Part shown: in pieces, positions 1 through 9,682 of the stretch
How the letters are laid out: each line of letters begins with the position of its first letter
Numbering within the stretch: position 1 is the first letter of the stretch
Assembly: GCA_023627715.1 (NCBI GenBank)
Contig: JAMAHW010000043.1
Coordinates: forward strand, 124,001-188,000
Origin: Periconia sp. R9002
Lineage: Eukaryota > Ascomycota > Dothideomycetes > Pleosporales > Periconiaceae
DNA length: 64,000 bases
Reading direction: 5' to 3'
Program-made: the position numbers and the translations under genes
The notes under the pieces: generated by a model
What the model was told of the DNA's origin: nothing
Databases searched by the model: none
What the model saw: the letters and a program-made list of their open reading frames with translations, nothing else

Positions 1-801
1 CATCCTTTCCCATGCGTAAAGGCTCGACAGACTGCCAGGACTCCAGAGATGGTCCTTCAAACTTTTCGCGGCTGGGAGAACGCGCGCTGTTAGAGTTTTG
101 CGCCTCTGAAACGTGGTTTTGTTTTCTCGACAAAAAATCAGAGTCATATCCAAGATTGTGTTTTCGTATGTTGATCATTGCATCTTCTGCGAGTAGGTCG
201 TACCATTCATAAGGCGCCGAATTTGGTGATGGTACAGATGCCATTGGATCTAACGGTGGCAGATCAAGCCGCAGCTCCGGCGAGGAGGCACGTAAATAAC
301 GTTCTGTATCATCCTCAATAGATGTTCTCATAGAGATAGATTCGGTTGCTGAATTAGGAGAGATCGATGCGGAAAGTACCGCTTGTTGGTTGGTATTTAT
401 TTTGTTCCTCCTGGGTGGAGTTGTCGGCGGGTCAGTTCCTTCCCCACCGGGCTTCCTAGAAACAAACTCAGGGACGCAATCTGGAGGATGCATGCATTCC
501 CTATCAGATCTGCCGCAGTTCTCGCAGCGTGGCTTCTTCTCGTCGCATTTGATCCTTCTTTTTCGACACGTTAAGCTGTATCCTCAAGTCAATAAAATAC
601 CAATCTTAAACACATTTGACAGTACAGAATTCAACAGGATGATGTCATGTCGCATGGAGACGTGCATGTCTACAGTAGAACGGACTGAAAGAAAGTTTAG
701 CTTACATACCATCCTGTAGTTGTTCGTAGACCGCGTGCCCGTGAAGGCCGTGGTTTGCGAGGCTTACCAGTAGTACAGGGAGCTGTCTGTAAGGTGTCCA
801 T
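1..801 (-). CDS. Zn(II)2Cys6 transcription factor, N-terminal part (cut by window edge)
   Basis: Two exons read on the minus strand: 801-710 and 575-1, the second running off the left edge. The intron at 709-576 (134 nt, GTATGT donor, ATACAG acceptor) splits the codon of the first zinc-cluster cysteine. The join gives Met-Asp-Thr-Leu, then a basic Arg/Pro-rich stretch, then a perfect fungal binuclear cluster C-x2-C-x6-C-x6-C-x2-C-x6-C at residues 31-58, including CRKRRIKCDEKKPRC. Two Zn ions held by these six Cys would bind DNA CGG half-sites (family knowledge). About 222 residues are present; after the cluster they are low-complexity, Pro/Ser-rich linker. The regulatory middle domain is outside the window. 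The gene faces away from the tannase-family gene at 2448, so control of that esterase is possible but unproven. No long Met-started ORF shows it because of the intron and the edge. Confidence 0.88.
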
Positions 802-2447
802 TTACGCACATGAGCTCGATTCGAGAAATGAAGATTCTAATAGACCGAAGGTTTTGTGGAATCCTCGCGTCAGATCAGGTTCATGATTCCACGGTGAGTC
901 TTTCGGCGGTATTCAAATTGGAGAGCTGCCTCGTGACCAGGGTCATCAAGTTTCAACCTTGTATAAAAGATGCACATTAATGCGAGCGGAGAAACATTGT
1001 ATTGTATCAACTGAGGGATCGCCTTCAATAACGCACCAGGAAATCGCGCAACTCCTGCGCAACGATTTTTCTTCATCTCTTTTCTGATGGCATTGTCTTC
1101 ACTTCATCCTCCGCCTCTTCTCCCGTGGTAACAAAATTCTAGAGCCTTGCAACTTAATAGCTTCAAAGTATCTGGAGCAGGAGCAACATTCTTTCATCAA
1201 CGCGCCAACGCATCCTATCTCTCACACGTCATAATCCCGTTTCCGAGTAAATTATTCGAAGGTTTTGGAGACGAAAAGGATGCGGCAGAGAACAGTGACA
1301 TGATTTATGTGGTGCAGAAGATGAGAATAAACCTGGGAGTAAGAAACCCGAGAAGCCGAAAGGGGGTTTGGGTAATGGAGGTAGAGATGTGGTAAAGGGA
1401 TTTTGGCTATTATTGTGGAGAGAAGTAAATGTGTCCAACTATGTCAAAAGAGCGAGGATCAGTATTATTAAAATGAAAGAGCGAGAGAAGTAAAGTTGAA
1501 AACCTCGCATTATATATTTATTTCCAATTGCAGTCCCTTTTTAGCCAACGCGGGCGCTTCCGCGGTAATAACACCGATAAATGTAAACAAAGGAATTCCC
1601 ACCACCATTTTACTAAACAGTAAGCAACCTGCATGCTCACTACCTCGACCCAATCATCTCCCCTAGCTACGTCACCTACAATGAACTTCACTAAAAAAAA
1701 AAATCAAAGTCAAAACATCGGACGAAACCCGGAACGCCAACGCCAACTCCAACCCGTTGTGGTCCGCACAAACGGACCAGATATTTACAATTCGATTTGT
1801 GTTTACCTATCCGAGTATCCTGCACGGTCAGCTTAAACGCTAACTAACTCGCTAAGCGAACGGCTCGTAAAAAAATGTGAGCAGGTTGCATTATTTAGTC
1901 CGCAATTTATTAGGTGGGTAAGGCTTAATGGAGAATAGCGAGGATAAGCAGGGTGCATGGTATGGGGGATTTCGTTTGGTTTCCTGTTTTGGTAGTTTGC
2001 TGACGAGAGGAGGTGATGGGTATAGGAGGCTCTTCGTTGTGTCTTTGGTTTACTTGATTGGTTTGCAGTTTGAATTCAACGCTTACTTGCTGTTGCCTCC
2101 TGATGGCGCGGAATGGGAATTAAGCCGATTTTCCGGCGGTGAGAATTGTCATGGGAATATTGCGGGTGTTGCCGTCTACAAACTCGGAGCTTGCACCAAA
2201 GGTATTCTTGCTAGGAGGGAGTCTTTGCCGTAGGTATCATCATCTCCAGGAGTAAGAATAGCAAAAGTACATACGAGTTACCCCCCGTGTCGTTCGGCCG
2301 AGGGACGTATATGATATTTATGATATTTATCTGCTGTGTGAGCGATGCTCGAATTTCAAATATTTAAACAGCAGACTTCTGCCAGCTTGAGAAAAGTCAC
2401 TTTGGCATCAAAATCCCTATTCAACAGGTTCTTCCTCTGCAGTCACA
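802..2447. other. Divergent intergenic region between the regulator and the first esterase
   Basis: I see no convincing gene in these 1.6 kb. A 68-codon minus-strand ORF at 870-1076 lies just upstream of the regulator's start and could be an upstream ORF in its leader; its sequence gives no family clue. The region should hold the promoters of both flanking genes. Confidence 0.5.
2361..2368 (+). promoter_or_regulatory. TATA-like box of the first esterase gene
   Basis: TATTTAAA lies about 80 bp before the ATG at 2448, a usual TATA distance for a fungal gene with a short leader. This is sequence and spacing only; no start site is known. Confidence 0.4.
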
Positions 2448-4066
2448 ATGCGTCACTCGTCTTCTCTCCCGTTGCTGCTCCTGCTAGGAGTAGTAGCGTC
2501 TCGTGCAACCTCAAATGACTGCACCTCCATCGCAAGCAAACTCAAGCTCGACCTCCCCTTCACCGTCAACTTTGCCCAATACGTCCCGTCCAACACGACC
2601 ATTGATCCCACCGCCGAAGGCACCAACATCACTTGCGCCACAGGTATCCCGCCTGCAGTTCCTATTCCCGTCGCCTTCTGTCGACTCAACCTCCGCGTCG
2701 AAACATCCGCAAGCAGCGAGATCTACATGGAGACGTGGCTACCCGATAACTGGAAAGGACGCACATTAACGGTGGGGAATGGTGGTTTGCAGGGTTGTAT
2801 GTGGTGATATACAGACTGACTGGAGAGTCTTTTTGCTGATAGTTCCGAATTCTAGGTATCCAGTACGCCGACATAGCGAACGGAGCGGCGCTGGGATTCG
2901 CCAGCACGGGTACGAATGCCGGGCACAACGGGACGTCAGCCGGGGCTCTCTTTAACCAACCGGAAGTTGTTAAGGATTTCTCCTGGCGTGCAGTGGCCAC
3001 GGGGACGAAGGTAGGTAGGGCCATCACCGAGCAGTACTACGCCCAGGCCTTAGGGAAAAGTTACTACACCGGATGCTCCCAGGGTGGGCGGCAAGGCTGG
3101 AAAGCTATACAAACCACCCCCGAACTATTCGATGGCGTGATCACAGGAGCGCCTGCGGTCAATGTCTACTCGCATATGAGCTACTTTGGATACTGGTTGG
3201 AAGTACTCGGGTTCAACGGGAGCAGTATCAGTTTAGACCAATGGACTGCTGTTGAAGCTGCTGTGCTTGAACAATGCGATAGTTTAGACGGTGCTCGAGA
3301 TGGGATCCTGGAAGACCCTTCGATTTGCAAGTTCGACTTCGCTCCGCTGATCTGCAGTACCAACGCTACATCCTCGTGCCTCACATCAGAGCAAGCACGG
3401 CAAGCGGCATCGCTGTTCGCGCCGGTCAGTTACAACGGGACGTCCATCCACCCCGGTTGGCATCACAGCTTCGAAGTCGCGTTGGTGTCGACCATGGAGT
3501 CGGAGCTGATACGGAGCTGGCTACCGGAAGCGTTCCGGTACATCATCTACTCGGATCTTTCCTGGGACCCGACGGCCTTCACCCTCCAAGACGCGCTCAA
3601 TGCGCTCCAAGCCAACGTCGGCGACCTCGCTACCTTCAACGCAGACATCTCGGCGTTCCGCGATCGCGGGGGCAAGATTCTGCACTGGCATGGAGCTGCC
3701 GATCAGTACCTGTCCGCGAAAATGTCGGATTTGTACTACGAGAACGTGCAAACGGAGCTCAATGCAAGCGTGGCTGAGCTGGATACGTTTTATAGGTACT
3801 TCCGCCCGAGTGGGGTGGGGCATTGTCTTGGAGGCCCCGGGGCGAATCTCATGGGGCAGTGGGGGCAGATGGCGGTGAGTGATAAGCCGGATGACAATAT
3901 GCTGGTTAGGATTGCCGAGTGGGTTGAAAGGGGAGATGCGCCGGAGTATGTACGCGGCACGAATGAGGAGAGGGGGTTCTCGAGAAGACATTGCAAGTAT
4001 CCTAAGGTCAATCAGTATAAGGGAAGTGGCGATGGGTTGGATGAGGAAGGATGGGAGTGCGTTTGA
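2448..4066 (+). CDS. Secreted tannase / feruloyl esterase family protein
   Basis: Exons 2448-2796 and 2856-4066, with a 59-nt intron (GTATGT...TCTAG). The join restores GGLQGCIQYADIANGAALG and gives 519 residues, a normal length for the family. The first ~20 residues are a signal peptide (MRHSSSLPLLLLLGVVASRA). The hallmark CS-D-HC catalytic arrangement is visible: Ser191 in GCSQGGRQG preceded by Cys190, Asp399 in HGAADQ, and His439-Cys440 in GVGHCLGG. In this family the two Cys form a disulfide that brings Ser and His together. Many N-x-S/T sequons fit a secreted glycoprotein. The reaction would be hydrolysis of ester bonds in gallotannins or feruloylated plant polysaccharides; sequence alone does not decide which. 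A second family member lies at 13.5-15.2 kb on the other strand. Confidence 0.9.
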
Positions 4067-4392
4067 TTGCGGGTGAAGGCCGGGGGATACTGTGTTTGGC
4101 AAGAGAAGGCGGCTTGTTGTGAGTGAGAGTACTGTTTCGATAGAATAATATTGTCGCTTCACACTTCCCACCGCCCGGGATAACACAGAGGACTGTTTCG
4201 TAAGTAGTCTGAGAAACAAAAAAGGTCCGTCCCTGGTGGTCTTTTCATGTACATCATCATAACTGGCTGTAGTTCATAGATGAGACTTTGGGCGGGGTAC
4301 CTGCGCATGAAAGGTTCTGAGTTGAGTACGAGAGATTAATCGTGAATCTGTCATTTCGTTCGCTTTTCTTTTCCCATACGTACGCTACGTGT
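4067..4392. other. Convergent 3' region
   Basis: This is the spacer between the convergent esterase and E1 beta genes. It contains a short direct repeat (ACTGTTTCG near 4130 and 4192). No gene is seen. Confidence 0.5.
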
Positions 4393-5720
4393 CTAGTAGT
4401 CTAAAGTCTGCTTTATCGCGTCGTACACCCCTATAATTGTTAGTAAAATACACGTTCTGGATGAGTGTGAATGGAATGAACTCACGAGTCACGTCTGGTA
4501 TGATAAACTTCTCGTATACCAGCCCAGTATGCGTGGCCCATCCCGTGACCCTCTTGACAGGCGCTTCCAGCCTCAAAAAAGCCTTCTCCTGAATAGTAGC
4601 CGCGACTTCGGCACCAACACCGGCATTCATCATGCTCTCGTGCACCACGATGGCTCTGCCCGTTTTTTTCACACTATCCAATATCGTTTCTCTGTCCCAT
4701 GGGTATATCGTACGCAAATCAATGAGTTCCACGCTGCATCCAAAGTCTTTTTCCGCGGCCTCTATAGCAGCAGTGCACGTATACAAAGGCGTGCCGTAGG
4801 ACACTATTGTAATGTCTTTGCCTTGTTTGAGAACCTCGGCTTTGTCTAATGGAAGGTAGTAAGGAGAAACTGGAACTTGTTCTACAGCAGCGCGGTAGAG
4901 GACTTTCGGTTCCATGAAAATGACTGGGTCATTGGTGCGGATAGCGGAGAGAAGGAGTCCTTTTGCCTGGGTTGGCGAGCGGGGAATGACGACGCGGAGG
5001 CCGGGGGTGTGAGAGAACAAGGCTTCAGGGGATTGAGAGTGGTAGCTGTAAGAGTACAAAGTATCAGTAATCTACAGACACGAAGGGTTGAAAGTTGACT
5101 CACAGCGCTCCATGGCCGACAACACCAGTGGGCATGCGGATGACGAGCCCCCCACAATGGACGCCAGTTCCACCAGATCTATATCTGTACTTGGAGGCTT
5201 CGTTCACGATCTGATCAAAAGCAGGAAACACATAATCTGCGAACTGGATCTCTGCCACAGGCCTCATACCTTCACTGGCGGCGCCAATCGCGAAGCCTAC
5301 CAAACCCTGCTCGCTCAACGGGGTATTGAATACCCTTTCCGTCCCAAAATCAGTGGCCAGGTTCATGGTACAACGGAAAACGCCGCCAAACTGTACGTCT
5401 TCACCGAAGACCAATGTTCTTTCGTCTGTCTGCAGGGCATGGCGGAGGGCCTCATTGATAGCGGTGTAAAGGTTTATGCGTTTTGTTTGGCCCTTGCGAA
5501 CGTCTTCTGGGAGCTCGGGGTTCTGGAGAGCGGTACGCGAGGTGTGGTGAAGGATAGGTGTAGAATCGTACTCGATGGGGTTATTAAGACGGGCTCCTGC
5601 TATAGCAGATGAGTTTCTTTGAGAGCGGGCGAGGTGCTGGCAGCGGGAATGGAAGTGAAGTGGTGCTTGAGGGCGGAGGTAGCGGGAAAGGGCGCGTATT
5701 GGCGGAGATGCGGCGGCCAT
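4393..5720 (-). CDS. Branched-chain 2-oxoacid dehydrogenase E1 subunit beta, mitochondrial
   Basis: Three exons on the minus strand: 5720-5104, 5045-4486 and 4430-4393. Introns 5103-5046 (58 nt) and 4485-4431 (55 nt) both have GTGAGT donors. The join gives 404 residues and the expected C-terminus ([16 protein letters not shown]). Residues 1-~50 are Arg/Ser/Ala-rich and look like a mitochondrial transit peptide. Next is the transketolase pyrimidine-binding domain ([57 protein letters not shown]), then the C-terminal transketolase domain ([30 protein letters not shown]). With E1 alpha it decarboxylates the 2-oxoacids of Leu, Ile and Val using thiamine diphosphate in the matrix. [15 protein letters not shown] and the YEKF ending fit BCKDH beta better than pyruvate dehydrogenase beta. 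The start at 5720 was chosen because the transit peptide begins there; the frame is open further upstream. It shares an 864-bp divergent promoter region with the CNNM gene. Confidence 0.93.
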
Positions 5721-6584
5721 GGCTGATTGAAGCCTGCAGGGGAATGCAAGAGAAATCAGAAGACGTGAGTGTGCGAGGGGGTATATAGTATTGATATTTC
5801 TACTACGTATGTTTGGATGCGAGTACAGTGAAGCCAACTCGTTGTTGTGCCAGTTTGTGGGAAGGGTGAGGCACAACTCGGCTGTCGAAGGACGGTTACC
5901 GGCGGCTTTTGCTCCCCAGACTCCCGGTGGCCGGATTAACTAACGGCCGCGCGGGGACGTCAGTTAATCCGGCTACACAGGACCACGTGATGTTACGAAA
6001 GGAGCTTGGGCCGCCGAACGCACGATGACGCCGTTGCTCGCATTTCCTCCTCCTCTCGTTCGTGGCGTTGATTGCATACAAGCTCGGTGGGGTCGGCACC
6101 GCATGCACGCATCCTGGCCAGAAGATATTTTGCATCGAGACCCACTACCTAGGTGCATAGTCTACACATGTCAATCGATCTCTCCTGTTGATCTTGAATC
6201 TGGGCCTGGAATTCATCTCGATATTGTACATATGTACACCGTGCTACCTATGTAGTGTGTCGCCAACCAACGACTCTATACCCACATTTTAGCAGTCCTG
6301 TCTCGCGAATATAAAGTGAGCTCTATACAACCAGAGTATGTAGGTGCAGGACATGGTTAGCCTCGCAATGCGCCATGTTGTTATGTGGTGTCGTAATAAC
6401 ATATAATTTCGTAGGTATGAACGTGGTAGCGGTGAAATGATTCCCGCGGGTGTTCGGGCTGGGCCCTCTGTGCACGGACCACCCCTGCGATCCCGCTTTC
6501 CTTTTCTCATCCATCCATCGCAATGTTGATGCCATTCCTCCTCCAACCTCTTGCGCGTGAATCCTCACACCAACCTCCTCCGCT
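5721..6584. other. Divergent promoter region with inverted repeat
   Basis: This 864-bp region separates the E1 beta gene (-) from the CNNM-type gene (+), so it must drive both. It contains a perfect 12-bp inverted repeat at 5930-5973 and a CACGTGAT E-box-like site near 5983. No coding sequence is seen. Confidence 0.6.
5930..5973. promoter_or_regulatory. Perfect 12-bp inverted repeat in the divergent promoter
   Basis: GCCGGATTAACT at 5930-5941 is the exact reverse complement of AGTTAATCCGGC at 5962-5973, with a 20-nt GC-rich spacer. Such symmetry fits a site for a dimeric regulator with CGG half-sites, which is inference. A CACGTG core follows within 15 bp. Confidence 0.5.
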
Positions 6585-9230
6585 ATGGTCTCTGCCATCA
6601 GCGACCTTCGTTCGTCCGTCTCGCGTCCCAATGCCTCCTTCACCTCCCGCCAAGTTCGTTTGAGCGCATTGCTCGTCTATCTCTTCCATTCCTTCGTCCC
6701 TGCCGTCAAAGCTTTCCCTCTGGTCAAGCGCGCCGTCCATGCTTTCGAGGAAGACGCTCCAAAGTCGCCTCAAGATGCTACACTATGGATCTACCTCGGC
6801 GTCGCCCTGTTCCTCGTGCTGGCCGGAGGCGTGTTTGCTGGCTTGACGATCGCGTACGTCACTCCTCTCGTCCTACCTCACACGACAATCCCCTAGATTC
6901 TACACCAGTTTTACGTCATTCACTTATACTGACCGCATCAGGTTGATGGGCCAGGATGAAATTTACCTTCAAGTCATCGCATCATCCGGTGAAGGTTCGG
7001 AGCGAAAACACGCCAAGAAGGTACTTCAACTGCTGAAGAGAGGTAAACATTGGGTCTTGGTCACATTGCTTCTCAGCAATGTCATCACCAACGAGACACT
7101 GCCCATCGTCCTGGACAGATCCCTCGGTGGTGGCTGGCCTGCGGTGGTGAGCTCTACCATCCTGATCGGTAAGTGCCGCAGCCCTCACGGAATCCGTAGC
7201 AATCTAACCATGTGCAGTCATTTTTGGTGAAGTTGTCCCCCAATCGATATGTGTTCGTTATGGCCTGCCTATTGGTGCCTGGATGGCGCCCATCGTCCTC
7301 GGTTTGATGTACATCATGGCTGTAGTGGCTTGGCCTACTGCAAAGCTTTTGGACTACCTCCTCGGCGAGGACCACGGAACCACATACAAGAAGGCTGGCC
7401 TGAAAACGCTCGTTACCTTACACAAGACCATGGGTCATATCCCCGACGAACGTTTGAACGAGGACGAGGTCACAATCATATCCGCTGTGCTGGATCTCAA
7501 AGCCAAGCCAGTCGGGAACATCATGACTCCTATGGATGATGTCTTCACCATGTCGTCCGACACCGTTTTGGACGAGAAGATGATGGAAATCATCCTTTCA
7601 GCTGGCTATTCGCGTATCCCCATTCATACACCCGACAACGAGGACAACTTTGTCGGAATGCTTCTGGTATGTTCTTCCAGGTACAAAGTAGTATCAAGAC
7701 ACCACGTGGCGTGGCGTATTGAGACATTCATTACTCATTATATCACCCCCGGTTGAGTTAAGCTGACTTCGTACCCGCGAATTTTAGGTCAAGATGCTGA
7801 TCACCTATGACCCCGAGGATGCCTTGCGTGTGCGTGACTTTGCATTGGCCACTCTCCCCGAGACCCGTCCCGAGACTAGCTGTCTGGATATCATCAATTT
7901 CTTCCAAGAAGGCAAATCTCATATGGTTCTAGTAAGTGAACTCCGGGTACAGAGTTGTTTGTTATCGAGACACCACGTGGCGTGGCGTATTGAGACACTG
8001 ATCATGTACTGTAACCACTCTAGTTACATTTAACTAACTTTGTATTTGCGATAGGTATCTGACTTTCCTGGTGAACCACATGGCGCCGTGGGCGTGGTTA
8101 CACTGGAGGACGTCATTGAAGAGCTTATTGGGGAGGAGATTATTGACGAATCCGACGTCTTTGTGGATGTTCACAAGGCAATTCGCCGTTTGCATCCCGC
8201 TCCACGCACCCGCGTTCCCAAGGGCGAAATCGTCGCGGATCCCGTTGCACGAAAACAGTCAACAAATCCAGTCGAAGACGAAACAGATAGCGAACAGCGG
8301 GACAATAATAGTCAGAGGAAGCTTTCTCTTCAGGAAGACCAAACCCAGCCGAAGCCCACCACCTTCCTCATGCGCCGCAGCCACAGTGGCGGCAATGGCC
8401 AGCTTATGGAGCCGGGAAGATTAGCACTTCGAAGGAACGACCCTGATATCAGACAACATCTGAAGCACCTTGGCCCATCAAATGCTGCTACCAAACCGAA
8501 AACCACACGCATTAACACTGTGAAAATCAAGCCCGGAATTCCTAATACGATACCCGAAAACAAGCAGGCAGCACCATCGGACAGTCAAAGAGACGCCTCT
8601 ACACCTTCTTTGGCACCCCAGGGTGGCGTAGGTGAAGGTTTGCTAGACTCTGCGGGACGTGATGCCAGTGATGGCGTGCACAGCTTAGCAGTGGGATATG
8701 GTACCATGGGATCGCGTCGCTCGTCATGGAGGTCCACCAGCTCAAGGCCGAAGTTCAGAGAGGAGGGAGAGGCGTCGAAGTCCCCCAAATCCGGCATTAC
8801 CAATGGAAATGCGGACCCCGAGATTGCCGTAGACAACCGCAACGACGACGGTCAGGACAAGGGAAACTCGGAAAGCTTGAAGCAGCCTATGCAACGATCG
8901 AAGTCGGCCAGCACCATAACATCGCTGCCGTCCATCCGCTCGCCGTCAAAGTCGCCTCCACGGAAACGACACACCGCACGCAGTGGTAGTATCTCTGAAA
9001 ATGTGGTGGATGTGAATGGTGTACGGAAGATTGTGCTTGAGACAACGAGTTCGAGTGATTCCGAAAGCAAAACTACGATTGCAAATACGGACGGTGCTCA
9101 AGATTCTTTAGCGGGCTCGGGAACGGATGGAACGCAGCCGAGCAGCAAGAAGAAGCGTAAGAAGCGTAGCAAGAAGAAGAAGAATGCAGGCGGCAGCAGT
9201 GAGTCGCAGCCGCTGCTAGGTGGTGAGTAG
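6585..9230 (+). CDS. CNNM/MAM3-type DUF21-CBS membrane protein
   Basis: Five exons: 6585-6853, 6942-7168, 7218-7666, 7788-7931 and 8055-9230, giving 754 residues with all joins in frame. Introns are 88, 49, 121, 123 nt; the last two carry the same repeat. The N-terminus holds a hydrophobic leader and the DUF21 (CNNM transmembrane) domain at ~60-240 ([53 protein letters not shown]). A CBS pair follows at ~255-390 ([51 protein letters not shown]). The ~360-residue tail is polar, Ser-rich and probably disordered, ending in a Lys/Arg block ([13 protein letters not shown]). Homologues (yeast Mam3, animal CNNM) sit in vacuolar or plasma membranes and act in Mg2+/Mn2+ homeostasis; that role is inferred here. 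The key oddity is the pair of introner-like introns and three repeat copies just past the stop. Confidence 0.92.
7667..7787 (+). repeat. Intron 4 of the CNNM gene: introner-like element, copy A
   Basis: This 121-nt phase-0 intron has a GTATGT donor, TTTTAG acceptor and a GCTGAC branch-like site. From 7679 it matches a repeat family that begins with AGGTACAAAGT. Bases 7697-7726 (30 nt) are identical to 7968-7997 of intron 5. Arms 7694-7703 and 7713-7722 pair at 8 of 10 positions around a CGTGG loop. Removing it restores [16 protein letters not shown]. Confidence 0.85.
7932..8054 (+). repeat. Intron 5 of the CNNM gene: introner-like element, copy B
   Basis: This 123-nt phase-0 intron has a GTAAGT donor, GATAG acceptor and an ACTAAC branch site. 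From 7945 it aligns with copy A over its whole length, including the identical 30-nt core and the ends TTCGTACCCGCG/TTTGTATTTGCG. If retained, both introns would be read in the same frame through the core and meet a stop. Confidence 0.85.
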
Positions 9231-9298
9231 ATCTCAAGAGGTCGAATGTTATATTTTTGTGTTGCGTCTTGTCCGTCTCGTGATGTAAATCGTATCCC

Positions 9299-9442
9299 AG
9301 GTACAGAGTCGTTTAATATCAAAGCACCATGTGGAGTATTATGTTAAAACACTAATGATATACTACAACGGCCCCAGTTGTATTATACCTACTAATTGTT
9401 TTGGGTTGCGTGGTGTCTATTTTTATGATTATGTTATATCTT
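9299..9442 (+). repeat. Introner-like repeat, copy C (outside the coding region)
   Basis: It starts CAG|GTACAGAGTCGTTT, continues with ATCAAAGCACCATGTGGAGT and holds CCTACTAATTG, aligning with copies A and B in order. The unit 9301-9444 begins with GT and ends with TTAG, so it has the outline of an intron. It begins about 70 nt after the stop codon of the CNNM gene. Confidence 0.7.
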
Positions 9443-9561
9443 AGGTACAGAGTCGTTGATCATCAAGACACTATATGGAGCGTCACCTTGAAAGAGACGC
9501 TGATAATACTGTAGCCTCCCTAGTTACATTATACCTACTCGTATTGTTGTGATTTATATCC
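9443..9561 (+). repeat. Introner-like repeat, copy D
   Basis: It begins AGGTACAGAGTCGTTG, the same 14-nt start as copy C (AGGTACAGAGTCGT). Then follow ATCAAGACAC, GACGCTGATAATACTGTAGC, CTAGTTACATTATACCTAC, closely matching the 3' half of intron 5. It directly abuts copy C. Confidence 0.7.
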
Positions 9562-9682
9562 TGTCCTACGTTTCTCATCAATATACCCCGTGGAGTACCA
9601 CATCAAGACACCAATAATACACTGTAGCCGGCTTAGTTGTGCATTGTTATATATGCAATTTCGTACTTGCTGTAAAATATAG
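9562..9682 (+). repeat. Introner-like repeat, copy E
   Basis: This is the most degenerate copy. It has CATCAATATACC, GTGGAGTACC, AATAATACACTGTAGCC and the terminal TTCGTACTTGC seen at the ends of introns 4 and 5, then ATATAG. The initial GTACAGAG is eroded (CTACGTTTC). Confidence 0.6.
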
